DNA of 26,937 bases, from assembly GCA_002377245.1 (NCBI GenBank), contig DFPL01000276.1:1-26937 (forward strand). The letters are read 5' to 3'. Within the stretch, counting starts at the first letter, position 1. Each line of letters opens with the position of its first letter. The notes below the pieces were generated by a model. It did not search any database, was not told the origin of the DNA, and saw only the letters and a list, made by a program, of their open reading frames with translations. This document shows positions 1 through 7,257 of the stretch, in pieces. Position numbers and translations under genes: made by a program. Origin of the DNA: Enterobacteriaceae bacterium UBA3516 (lineage in GTDB: Bacteria > Pseudomonadota > Gammaproteobacteria > Enterobacterales > Enterobacteriaceae).

Positions 1-1
1 A

Positions 2-241
2 ATGAAATTAAAGGATCAGATCTCGGGGGCGTCGGGGTTTGGCATACAGCGCTCCCGCAGCCAGAGCGATGCCGGGGTAATGAACTTAACCGGGGAGACT
101 TATAATTACACCGATCCGCTGTCCAGTAACGGCAGCGCGACGGTAACCGTGCCGTTATTCGCCCGCTATATACAGACCGCCGCCACGCCCACTGGCGGTA
201 AAGCAGACGGCATGCTGGAATACACCGTGAGTTATAAATGA
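2..241 (+). CDS. fimbrial subunit/adhesin, C-terminal fragment (gene cut by window edge)
   Basis: The last 79 codons of a fimbrial protein, with its 5' part outside the window. The visible part is the C-terminal half of a chaperone-usher pilin domain: a GxGIQ-like segment near the start, an alternating beta pattern, the block TVPLFARYIQT and the ending LEYTVSYK, as expected of a donor-strand-complemented pilin whose last strand binds the periplasmic chaperone. The same C-terminal pattern (TVPLFARYVQT ... LEYTISYR) occurs in the minus-strand adhesin-like gene at 15110-16210, so the two are related. The methionine at position 2 is probably internal and not the true start. A terminator follows about 20 bases after the stop, so this is probably the last gene of a fimbrial operon lying to the left. 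Whether it is a tip adhesin or a minor subunit cannot be told from this fragment. Confidence 0.8.
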   Translation: MKLKDQISGASGFGIQRSRSQSDAGVMNLTGETYNYTDPLSSNGSATVTVPLFARYIQTAATPTGGKADGMLEYTVSYK

Positions 242-256
242 GAGCATACTGATATT

Positions 257-292
257 CAGAAAACGCCCCGGCAGAGATGTCGGGGCGTTTTC
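257..292 (+). terminator. rho-independent terminator after the fimbrial gene (bidirectional)
   Basis: Perfect stem AAAACGCCCCG (260-270) with CGGGGCGTTTT (281-291) around a 10-base loop. A T run follows on plus and an equivalent T run on minus, so it could also stop minus-strand transcription coming from the receptor gene. Its right arm is copied into each unit of the following repeat array. Confidence 0.85.
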
Positions 293-770
293 ATATGAAA
301 CAGCATGATGCCTGATGGCGCTTCGCTTATCAGGCCTACGAGGTCAAAGACAAACCGTAGGTCGGATAAGGCGTTAGCCGCCATCCGACAAGACGGGCAG
401 AGATGTCGGGGCGTTTTCATGTGAAACAGCATGATGCCTGATGGCGCTTCGCTTATCAGGCCTACGAGGTCAAAGACAAACCGTAGGTCGGATAAGGCGT
501 TAGCCGCCATCCGACAAGACGGGCAGAGATGTCGGGGCGTTTTTTTCATGTGAAACAGCAGGATGCCTGATGGCGCTTCGCTTATCAGGCCTACGAGGTC
601 AAAGTCAAACCGTAGGTCGGATAAGGCGTTAGCCGCCACCCGACAAGACGGGCAGATGTCGGGGCGTTTTCATATGAAACAGCATGATGCCTGATGGCGC
701 TTCGCTTATCAGGCCTACGAGGTCAAAGACAAACCGTAGGCCGGATAAGGCGTTAGCCGCCATCCGGCAG
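271..770. repeat. four tandem ~126-bp BIME/REP units
   Basis: Four head-to-tail copies begin at about 271, 397, 523 and 652. The period is 126 bases, or 129 where copy 3 has three extra Ts. Each unit holds two REP-type imperfect palindromes in opposite orientation. One has arms GCCTGAT/ATCAGGC; the other has arms GTCGGAT/ATCCGAC (GCCGGAT/ATCCGGC in the last copy). They are joined by a spacer reading about GAGGTCAAAGACAAACC. Each unit also carries the right arm of the preceding terminator. Copies differ by only a few bases, indicating recent amplification or homogenisation. The array fills the gap between two convergent genes, the usual place for such elements, where they can stabilise mRNA 3' ends or bind gyrase or IHF. 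No coding gene is supported here. Confidence 0.92.
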
Positions 771-785
771 AACTCATGCGCGCTA

Positions 786-2768
786 TCAGAAGTTATAAGT
801 TAAGCCGAGGGTATAACGGCGACCGTCGAGAATGGTGTCATAGGTTTCGTAATCAATTTGCTTATCCAGCACGTTGTAGACGCCAGCGGAAACCAGCAGG
901 TCTTTGGTGGCGTTATAGCGCAGACCGATATCCACCTGTGTATAAGACGGAGTGCCCTGCGACATGGTGGTACGGCTCAGGTATTCCGAGGTTTTGCCAC
1001 GGAAGTTAAGGCGGCTCCACACACCCACATCCTGAGTGGCCTGCCAGTCCAGGGTGGTATTGAGCATATGCTTCGGCATTTTATTCAGTGGCTTACCGGA
1101 GAACTGCCCGCTCTTCTGCTCAGACTCGGTGAAGGTATAGTTCGCGGTCAGGTTGAGGTCCGGGGTGATTTTCCAGCCGAAGGTCGACTCCACGCCGCGC
1201 ATATTGGCTTTGTCGACGTTCACCCGGTCGCTGACGAAATCATAGCTCACGCTACCAATAGTACAGGCCGGATCGGCGCTGCTGTTGCAACGACGCGCCT
1301 CAGTGATTTTGTTTTTGAAATCAGTATTGAAGAGGGTGATGCCAGCGTTGAGATTGTCGTTGTTATCCCACAGTAAGGCCAGTTCTTCGCTGACGCTCTT
1401 CTCGGGCTTGAGATCCGGATTGCCGACAATAATGCCGTTCAGACGCCCACCGCCGGTAACCTGGCCCCAGTTTGCCGATGACTGACGCAGATCCGGCGCA
1501 CGGTAACCGGCGGATACGCCGCCTTTCAGCGTCCATTGCTCGGTCAGATGCCAGACGCCGTAGCCACGCGGCGTCCAGTTGGTCCCGTAGTTTTCGTCTT
1601 TATCCATGCGCAGACCGCCGGTCAGGCTCAGATTATCGAGAATGGCCCATTCATCTTCTGCAAACAGCGCCCAGCTCCAGCGGGTCAGCTTATTCAGACC
1701 GTCTGCCGCTTCCAGCTGGTTACCGTTATCGCGCAGTTTTTCGTAGCGATACTGACCGCCCAGCGTCAGGGTATGCGCATCGAGGAAGATCTGATTTTGG
1801 GTATTAAAAATGGTGTTATACGACTTCATTTCACGACCGGGGTTATTGGTCTCTTCCTGCTGGAGGTAGCTGGTGGTGTTAACGTCGTCGTAGTAACCGC
1901 TGTGGGTCAAGGCATAGGTGGTGTGCTCGTAGCGGCTTTCGCTTTTGCTGTTGGGCGTACAGACGTTGCCACGGCAGCTCTCGGCGGCAGATGACTTGCC
2001 CGGCGTACTGTTACGGTCCTGCAACTCGCGTGATACATCAAAATCAATGTCGTTTTTATCATCTGGCGTGAGGTTCAGGGTGATGCCGCCGTTACGCAGA
2101 CGCTGTTCGTTGTAGCCGTTAAGAATGTTATCTTCGGCGCGACGTGAGAACAGCCCTGTCACTTTGGCCCCCAGCAGGCCATCAACTAACGGACCAGACG
2201 CATACGCATTGGTCTGGTAAAGATCGCCGGAGTCGCGATTCTCCTGCCAGGTCGCATCGCCATGCAGGGCGCCGCTCCAGCCACGGGTATTCGACACTTT
2301 TTTGGTGATGACATTGATGACGCCGCCCATCGCATCCGAACCATACAGTGAAGACATCGGCCCACGAATCACTTCAATACGCTCAATGGATTCCAGCGGC
2401 GGCAACCATCCCTGTTCGATCCCGGCGTTGTCGCTGTTTGGACGGGTGCCACGGGTGCTGATGCGTTTGCCGTTGACCAGGAAAAGGGTGTACTGAGAGC
2501 CCATGCCGCGAATGCTGATATCACTGCTGCTGGCCCCACCGGTGACCACGACGCCGGGAACATCTTTCAGCGCATCGGTGACATCGCGATACGCTTTGTC
2601 TTCAATCTGCTGTTTAGAGATAACCGAAATGGAGGCGGGAGCATTCTGGATTTTTTGCTCGAACCCGGTTGCCGATACCACCAGGGTGTCCTGGTCGGCT
2701 GCGTGAAGCAAGGAAGGTGTCATGGCTGTGCAGATTGCGACAGCAACTATTTTTGCGCGAGGTGTCAT
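786..2768 (-). CDS. TonB-dependent catecholate siderophore receptor, CirA/FepA type
   Basis: Outer-membrane gated channel for ferric siderophore uptake driven by TonB-ExbBD. Starting at 2768 gives 660 residues, the normal family length. ATG 2769-2771 is adjacent, but GGAA has better spacing to 2768; a longer frame to 2915 lacks a signal sequence. A signal peptide (residues 1-23, ending LLHA) precedes the TonB box DTLVVSA (about 27-33). The plug domain carries ISIRGM, a typical LVNGKR loop and RGPMSSLYGSDAMGGVINVI. A 22-strand barrel follows and ends in TYNF with terminal Phe, the outer-membrane signature. Two close Cys pairs (CRGNVC; CNSSADPAC) probably form loop disulfides. The plug is CirA-like, but the N-terminus and loops differ from E. 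coli CirA and the gene is co-oriented with yeiG, unlike E. coli cirA, so I leave the symbol blank. The ligand is probably a catecholate. A Fur-like site lies upstream. Confidence 0.88.
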   Translation of the reverse strand: MTPRAKIVAVAICTAMTPSLLHAADQDTLVVSATGFEQKIQNAPASISVISKQQIEDKAYRDVTDALKDVPGVVVTGGASSSDISIRGMGSQYTLFLVNGKRISTRGTRPNSDNAGIEQGWLPPLESIERIEVIRGPMSSLYGSDAMGGVINVITKKVSNTRGWSGALHGDATWQENRDSGDLYQTNAYASGPLVDGLLGAKVTGLFSRRAEDNILNGYNEQRLRNGGITLNLTPDDKNDIDFDVSRELQDRNSTPGKSSAAESCRGNVCTPNSKSESRYEHTTYALTHSGYYDDVNTTSYLQQEETNNPGREMKSYNTIFNTQNQIFLDAHTLTLGGQYRYEKLRDNGNQLEAADGLNKLTRWSWALFAEDEWAILDNLSLTGGLRMDKDENYGTNWTPRGYGVWHLTEQWTLKGGVSAGYRAPDLRQSSANWGQVTGGGRLNGIIVGNPDLKPEKSVSEELALLWDNNDNLNAGITLFNTDFKNKITEARRCNSSADPACTIGSVSYDFVSDRVNVDKANMRGVESTFGWKITPDLNLTANYTFTESEQKSGQFSGKPLNKMPKHMLNTTLDWQATQDVGVWSRLNFRGKTSEYLSRTTMSQGTPSYTQVDIGLRYNATKDLLVSAGVYNVLDKQIDYETYDTILDGRRYTLGLTYNF

Positions 2769-2888
2769 CATATCATTCCGTTTCAATGAAAAAGCGCCAT
2801 CTGAAAACCATGAGAAATCTAAGCGTTTGTCTTTTAAGGACTCTCGGGATGGCGAAGCGGAAAGATTGTGTAGAAAAAATGGAATATT

Positions 2889-2925
2889 GTAAATACAAGT
2901 GAGAATTGAAATCATTTGTATTTAC
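2889..2925 (-). promoter_or_regulatory. receptor promoter region: Fur-like site inside a 10-bp inverted repeat
   Basis: Perfect 10-base arms GTAAATACAA (2889-2898) and TTGTATTTAC (2916-2925) flank a 17-base centre. Overlapping the centre and right arm, bases 2901-2919 match 12 of 19 positions of the Fur consensus. A possible minus-strand -10 (TACAAT, 2891 to 2886) lies at the left arm, so a bound protein would cover the promoter. The site is about 120 bases upstream of the receptor start. The inverted repeat is seen directly; its role as a Fur site or another operator is inferred. Confidence 0.5.
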
Positions 2926-2982
2926 TTTGAAAAGAATTAAGAAGCCATGATCCATCAACGGGATAGCGGCGAATGTAAGGGA

Positions 2983-3010
2983 AAGTAAAGAGGAGGGCCA
3001 GCGCCCTCCG
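2983..3010 (-). terminator. rho-independent terminator of yeiG/fghB
   Basis: Minus-strand stem GGAGGGC/GCCCTCC (3009-3003 with 2998-2992) around a 4-base loop, followed by a T-rich tract (TCTTTACTTT), starting just after the yeiG stop. Confidence 0.75.
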
Positions 3011-3013
3011 GGT

Positions 3014-3850
3014 TTATTTCAGCAAATGTTCAGCGTGGAAGCGCAGATGATCTTCAATAAACGAGGCGATGAAATAATAACTGTGATCGTAACCGGGTTG
3101 AACCCGCAGGGTGAGCGGCCATGCGCTCTGGCGGGCCATTTCGGCCAGGCGGGCAGGCTGTAACTGTTCAGCCAGGAACTGATCCGCATCTCCCTGATCG
3201 ATAAGTGTGGGTATGGCGTCAGTGGCCTGACTTGCCTGCATCAACACGCAGCTGTCCCATTCCTGCCAGGCTGCCGCGTTTGCCCCGAGATAAGCAGTAA
3301 ACGCTTTCTGCCCCCACGGGACTTTTGTTGGGTTCACGATGGGCGCGAAGGCCGAAACGCTGGTAAAGCGGCCCGGATTTTTCAGCGCCATTACCAGTGC
3401 GCCATGTCCGCCCATCGAGTGCCCGCTTATCGCCTGGCGATCGCTGACGGTAAATTCAGACTGGATGAGCGCGGGCAACTCGTCGCGCAGGTAATCGTAC
3501 ATCCGGTAATGGGCGGCCCAGGGCTGCTCGGTGGCATTGAGGTAGAAACCGGCGCCTTTGCCCAGATCGTAACCGTCTGCATCGGCTACATCGTCACCCC
3601 GGGGGCTGGTGTCTGGCATTACCAGCGCAATACCAAGCTCAGCGGCAACACGTTGCGCACCCGCTTTAAAGGTAAAATTCTCGTCGTTACAGGTCAGGCC
3701 GGAGAGCCAGTAGAGAACCGGTGGCGGAGTATTTTCACGCACAGGCGGCAAAAAAATGCTGACGGTCATCGAACAATTCAGCACGGTGGAGTCGTGTCGC
3801 ACGCGTAGCTGACGCCCTTCAAAACAGCGGTGCTCTTCAAGCAATTCCAT
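3014..3850 (-). CDS. yeiG: S-formylglutathione hydrolase (YeiG/FghB)
   Basis: A cytoplasmic esterase D family alpha/beta hydrolase that splits S-formylglutathione to formate and glutathione, the second step of glutathione-dependent formaldehyde detoxification. The 278 residues match E. coli YeiG nearly end to end (starts MELLEEHRCFEG, ends RFHAEHLLK). The nucleophile elbow GHSMGG places Ser145; Asp223 (in QGDADQFL) and His256 (in PGYDHSYYF) complete the triad. The oxyanion region WLSGLTCNDENF is intact. A GGAG ribosome site sits 6 bases before the ATG. No formaldehyde dehydrogenase gene is adjacent, which is also true of the E. coli yeiG copy. It is divergent from the MFS gene, whereas in E. 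coli it directly faces folE. A terminator follows the stop. Confidence 0.96.
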   Translation of the reverse strand: MELLEEHRCFEGRQLRVRHDSTVLNCSMTVSIFLPPVRENTPPPVLYWLSGLTCNDENFTFKAGAQRVAAELGIALVMPDTSPRGDDVADADGYDLGKGAGFYLNATEQPWAAHYRMYDYLRDELPALIQSEFTVSDRQAISGHSMGGHGALVMALKNPGRFTSVSAFAPIVNPTKVPWGQKAFTAYLGANAAAWQEWDSCVLMQASQATDAIPTLIDQGDADQFLAEQLQPARLAEMARQSAWPLTLRVQPGYDHSYYFIASFIEDHLRFHAEHLLK

Positions 3851-3999
3851 GCAAGGCTCCTTCGATATTGGTTAACAGTAAAAGCGTGATAGCTCTCCAT
3901 AATACAGATTATTCATGGCGCTGTGAGCAACTTTCACTTTCGCTTCGTTGCCTCATATTGCATCATTAATTTTACTTTTTATTAACTTTTGAGGTGCGC

Positions 4000-5127
4000 A
4001 TGGCGCTTCGAATTGCGCTAAGCGGCTTTATTGTCCTGGTCGTGGCGATGGGAATAGGGCGTTTTGCCTTCACCCCACAGGTCCCGCTGATGATTCAGGA
4101 CGGGCAATTGACCCTGACCAGTGCCGGGCTGGTGGCCGCCACCAACTACCTCGGTTACCTCATCGGCGCATGGGATGCGATGCGTGCCCGTCGCCACGTT
4201 GAGATGCGTCTTTATCTCGGTGTCGCGGGTGCCGTTGTCCTGACCTTTCTCTCCGCAGTTGCCGACAACGCATTCACGCACGGTGCGCTGCGTCTGGTGA
4301 TTGGCGCGATGAGCGGCTGGGCGATGGTGCTGACCGCGGCCTGGACCAACGAACGTCTGGCGCACTATGCCCGCCCGGGTCTCAGTGCCGCCGTGTTTGC
4401 AGGACCCGGCGCCGGTATTGCATTAAGCGGCCTGCTGGCGGTGGCGATTCAGTCGCGCGGTCTTTCTGCCGCGGCGGCCTGGCCGGTCTACGGTGTGCTG
4501 GCGCTGATCCTGGTGGTCTTAATTGGACGCTATCTGCCGCGCCCAGGGCAGTTGCATCGCGCGGGTGAACAGCCAGAGCCTCTGCATCTCACCCCGGACC
4601 TCAAGCGACTGGTCTGGAGCTACAGTCTGGCGGGCTTTGGTTACATTCTGCCGGCAACTTTTTTATCGCAAATGGCGGCGCTGCGGTTTCCGGGCAGTCT
4701 GTTTGCCCAGTTTGTCTGGCCGGTTTTCGGTGCGGCAGCCGTTTTGGGCATCGCGCTGAGTATTGCCCTGCGCCACCTGGGGCAGAGTCATCAGCGACTG
4801 GCGGTGGTGTTATGGCTTCAGGGCGCAGGCGTGGCGGCGGCAAGCGTGCTGCCAGGCATGAGCGGACTGGTGATTGGCGCACTGTTAGTCGGCGGCGGTT
4901 TTCTGTGTGCGGTGCAGCTTTCGTTATTATATGGGCGTGAACTGGCACCCAATCATACGCGTTATATGGCCGGTTTGTTGACCACCGGCTATGCCATCGG
5001 GCAACTGATTGGCCCGATGACCTCAGCGCTCTCCACCTGGCTCACCCAGAGGCTGGAACCCGCGCTGGGGCTGGCGGGAATCGCCTTACTGCTGGCGGGT
5101 ATTTTGGTGTGGAAGCGCACGCGTTAA
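4000..5127 (+). CDS. YbfB/YjiJ-family MFS transporter
   Basis: An inner-membrane transporter of the MFS_4 (YbfB/YjiJ) family; the substrate is unknown. About 375 residues form eleven to twelve hydrophobic segments almost without long loops. The N-terminus carries the family hallmark GIGRFAFTPQVPLM in the first helix, then NYLGYLIGAW in the second and an MRARR loop between helices 2 and 3. I chose ATG 4000 because GAGG at 3991-3994 lies 5 bases upstream. A GTG two codons earlier (3994) would overlap that ribosome site. The gene stands between yeiG and folE, which are neighbours in E. coli, so it was gained in this lineage or lost in E. coli. With a 125-base gap before folE it is probably a separate unit. 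Base composition resembles the neighbours. Confidence 0.85.
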   Translation: MALRIALSGFIVLVVAMGIGRFAFTPQVPLMIQDGQLTLTSAGLVAATNYLGYLIGAWDAMRARRHVEMRLYLGVAGAVVLTFLSAVADNAFTHGALRLVIGAMSGWAMVLTAAWTNERLAHYARPGLSAAVFAGPGAGIALSGLLAVAIQSRGLSAAAAWPVYGVLALILVVLIGRYLPRPGQLHRAGEQPEPLHLTPDLKRLVWSYSLAGFGYILPATFLSQMAALRFPGSLFAQFVWPVFGAAAVLGIALSIALRHLGQSHQRLAVVLWLQGAGVAAASVLPGMSGLVIGALLVGGGFLCAVQLSLLYGRELAPNHTRYMAGLLTTGYAIGQLIGPMTSALSTWLTQRLEPALGLAGIALLLAGILVWKRTR

Positions 5128-5252
5128 CAGGCGTGAGCTATTTCATTAATTATCGCGGTGAATACTGGATTCTGTGCGCGACCTCACGCACAATGATTCC
5201 TCACTTCGCTGGTCACCCCGGCGAAGATGCCACACCTGCAGGAGAATAAAAA

Positions 5253-5918
5253 ATGTCATCACTCAGTAAAGAAGCGGCTCTCGTTCATGAGGCCCTGGTT
5301 GCTCGCGGCCTCGAAACCCCCTTGCGCCCACCCGTCGACCTGGATAATGAATCCCGCAAGCGCCTGATAGCCGGTCATATGACTGAGATTATGCAGCTCC
5401 TTAATCTCGATCTTGAGGATGACAGCCTGATGGAGACGCCGCACCGTATTGCTAAAATGTACGTTGATGAAATTTTCTCGGGCCTGGACTATGCCAATTT
5501 CCCGAAAATCACCGTCATTGAAAACAAAATGAAAGTGGACGAGATGGTCACGGTGCGCGATATCACGCTGACCAGCACCTGCGAACATCATTTTGTCACT
5601 ATAGATGGCAAGGCGACGGTGGCGTATATCCCGAAAGAGTCGGTGATTGGCCTGTCTAAAATTAACCGCATCGTGCAATTCTTTGCCCAGCGTCCGCAGG
5701 TACAGGAGCGTCTGACGCAGCAAATCCTTACCGCGCTGCAAACCCTGCTCGGCACCAATAACGTCGCGGTCTCCATTGATGCGGTGCACTACTGCGTGAA
5801 AGCCCGTGGCATTCGTGATGCCACCAGTGCCACAACCACGACCTCGCTGGGAGGACTGTTTAAGTCCAGCCAGAACACGCGTCAGGAATTCCTGCGCGCT
5901 GTACGTCACCACAACTAG
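5253..5918 (+). CDS. folE: GTP cyclohydrolase I
   Basis: Converts GTP to 7,8-dihydroneopterin triphosphate and formate, the first step of tetrahydrofolate synthesis; the enzyme is a cytoplasmic homodecamer. The 221 residues match E. coli FolE (222) apart from one residue lost near position 29 (PPVDLDNES). Zinc ligands are visible as Cys110 and His113 in TSTCEHHF and Cys181 in VHYCVKARG; His112, used in catalysis, is present. The C-terminus SLGGLFKSSQNTR is intact. The start follows AGGAG 8 bases upstream, and the N-terminal MSSLSKEAALVHEALVARG confirms it. yeiB follows 21 bases later, so the two are probably cotranscribed as in E. coli. Confidence 0.98.
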   Translation: MSSLSKEAALVHEALVARGLETPLRPPVDLDNESRKRLIAGHMTEIMQLLNLDLEDDSLMETPHRIAKMYVDEIFSGLDYANFPKITVIENKMKVDEMVTVRDITLTSTCEHHFVTIDGKATVAYIPKESVIGLSKINRIVQFFAQRPQVQERLTQQILTALQTLLGTNNVAVSIDAVHYCVKARGIRDATSATTTTSLGGLFKSSQNTRQEFLRAVRHHN

Positions 5919-5939
5919 TTTTTAACAGGAGCCGGATAC

Positions 5940-7100
5940 ATGGAAAGAAATGTCACGCTGGATTTTGTACGTGGCATTGCCATTCTCGGTATCCTGCTTT
6001 TGAACATCGTCGGCTTTGGCCTGCCGAAGGCTGCGTATCTCAATCCCGCCTGGTACGGCAGTGTGACCTTACACGACGCCTGGACCTGGGCGGTGCTGGA
6101 CCTCTTTGCCCAGGTCAAATTCCTCTCTCTGTTCGCCATCCTCTTCGGCGCCGGTTTGCAGATGCTGCTCCCGCGGGGGAAGCGCTGGATCCAGTCCCGA
6201 CTGACGCTGCTGGTCCTGCTCGGTTTTATTCATGGCCTGCTATTCTGGGACGGAGACATTCTGCTGGCCTATGGTTTGATTGGTCTGATTGCCTGGCGAA
6301 TGGTACGTGATGCGGTCAGCGTGAAAACGTTGTTCAACACCGGTGTGGCGCTCTACCTCATTGGGATTGCGGTGCTGCTGCTGTTGGGCGTGATTTCAGG
6401 CAGCACGCCGAACCGCTCCTGGATCCCGGATGCGGCCAATATTCAATACGAAGGGTACTGGAAAACCACCGGCAGCGTGATGGAGGCCATCGGCAATCGT
6501 GCCGATCTGCTCTCCAATGGTCTGCTGGCCCTCGGCGCACAGTATGGCTGGCAGCTTGCTGGCCTGATGCTGATAGGCGCAGCCCTGATGCGCAGCGGCT
6601 GGCTGAAAGGGCAGTTCAGTTTGTCTCATTATCGGCGTACCGGCCTCTTTTTAACGCTGCTGGGTGTGGCCATTAACCTGCCCGCCATCGTTGCGCAGTG
6701 GCAGGTAGAGTGGGCGTACCGTTGGTGTGCGTTTATTTTACAGGCTCCACGGGAACTCAGTGCGCCGGTGCAGGTGCTCGGTTATACCTCGCTTATTTTT
6801 GGTTACTGGCCGCAGCTCTGCCGTAGCAAACTGGTGAGTAGTATCGCCTGCGTCGGACGCATGGCATTAAGTAACTATCTGCTGCAAACGCTGATTTGCA
6901 CAACGCTCTTCTACCGCTTTGGCCTGTTCATGAAGTTCGACCGCCTGCAACTGCTGGCGTTTGTTCCGCCGGTGTGGGCCGTCAATATTCTTTTCTCCGT
7001 CTTCTGGCTGCGTCGCTTCCGTCAGGGGCCCCTCGAATGGATATGGCGTCAATTAACCGCGCGTGCTGCGGGGACATCATTACCACGCACATCCAGATAA
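5940..7100 (+). CDS. yeiB: DUF418 inner-membrane protein YeiB
   Basis: A multi-pass inner-membrane protein of the DUF418 family; no biochemical function is established. The 386 residues align with E. coli YeiB throughout (MERNVTLDFVRGIAILGILLLNI at the start, FRQGPLEWIWRQLT near the end). The N-terminal part has the LDFVRGxAILGILL pattern shared with acyltransferase-3-like membrane proteins, followed by about nine more hydrophobic segments, and the C-terminal DUF418 block contains VGRMALSNYLLQT. It starts with ATG after AGGAG at 5928-5932, 21 bases after folE. A role in moving a pterin or another small molecule is only suggested by the constant linkage to folE. Confidence 0.93.
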   Translation: MERNVTLDFVRGIAILGILLLNIVGFGLPKAAYLNPAWYGSVTLHDAWTWAVLDLFAQVKFLSLFAILFGAGLQMLLPRGKRWIQSRLTLLVLLGFIHGLLFWDGDILLAYGLIGLIAWRMVRDAVSVKTLFNTGVALYLIGIAVLLLLGVISGSTPNRSWIPDAANIQYEGYWKTTGSVMEAIGNRADLLSNGLLALGAQYGWQLAGLMLIGAALMRSGWLKGQFSLSHYRRTGLFLTLLGVAINLPAIVAQWQVEWAYRWCAFILQAPRELSAPVQVLGYTSLIFGYWPQLCRSKLVSSIACVGRMALSNYLLQTLICTTLFYRFGLFMKFDRLQLLAFVPPVWAVNILFSVFWLRRFRQGPLEWIWRQLTARAAGTSLPRTSR

Positions 7101-7146
7101 CGATCTGGATCACAATCATTAACAAAATGGATGTAACCGTTTCCAT
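7097..7146 (+). promoter_or_regulatory. galS promoter: CRP-like site and gal operator
   Basis: The operator ATGTAACCGTTTCCAT (7131-7146) matches 14 of 16 positions of the GalR/GalS consensus GTGNAANCGNTTNCAC, missing only the outermost base on each side. Just upstream, GATCTGGATCACAATC carries a good TCACA half of a CRP site (7110-7114) and a weak left half. This arrangement fits autoregulated, cAMP-CRP-dependent galS, as known in E. coli. Confidence 0.72.
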
Positions 7147-7257
7147 TCGTGTGATGCGACTCACGTAGTCCGACCGCGCCGGCTGAGAGAATAGCCGCCT
7201 TGCTAACCACAGGGAGCATGTCTGTGAGCGACCGCATTCAATTCAAGGTTAAATACT

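Noticed and set aside
256..639. 127-codon minus-strand frame with threefold internal peptide repeat
   Set aside because: It is the translation of the BIME array; the periodicity comes from the DNA repeat, there is no ribosome site and no protein family is recognised.
271..770. CRISPR array
   Set aside because: The repeats are long, contiguous, near-identical REP units without unique spacers, and no cas genes are present.
2769..2915. N-terminal extension of the siderophore receptor
   Set aside because: It would place about 49 residues before a perfect signal peptide and overlap the Fur-like operator region.
5259..5912. 217-codon minus-strand frame opposite folE
   Set aside because: Shadow frame of a highly conserved gene; no ribosome site and no recognisable protein.
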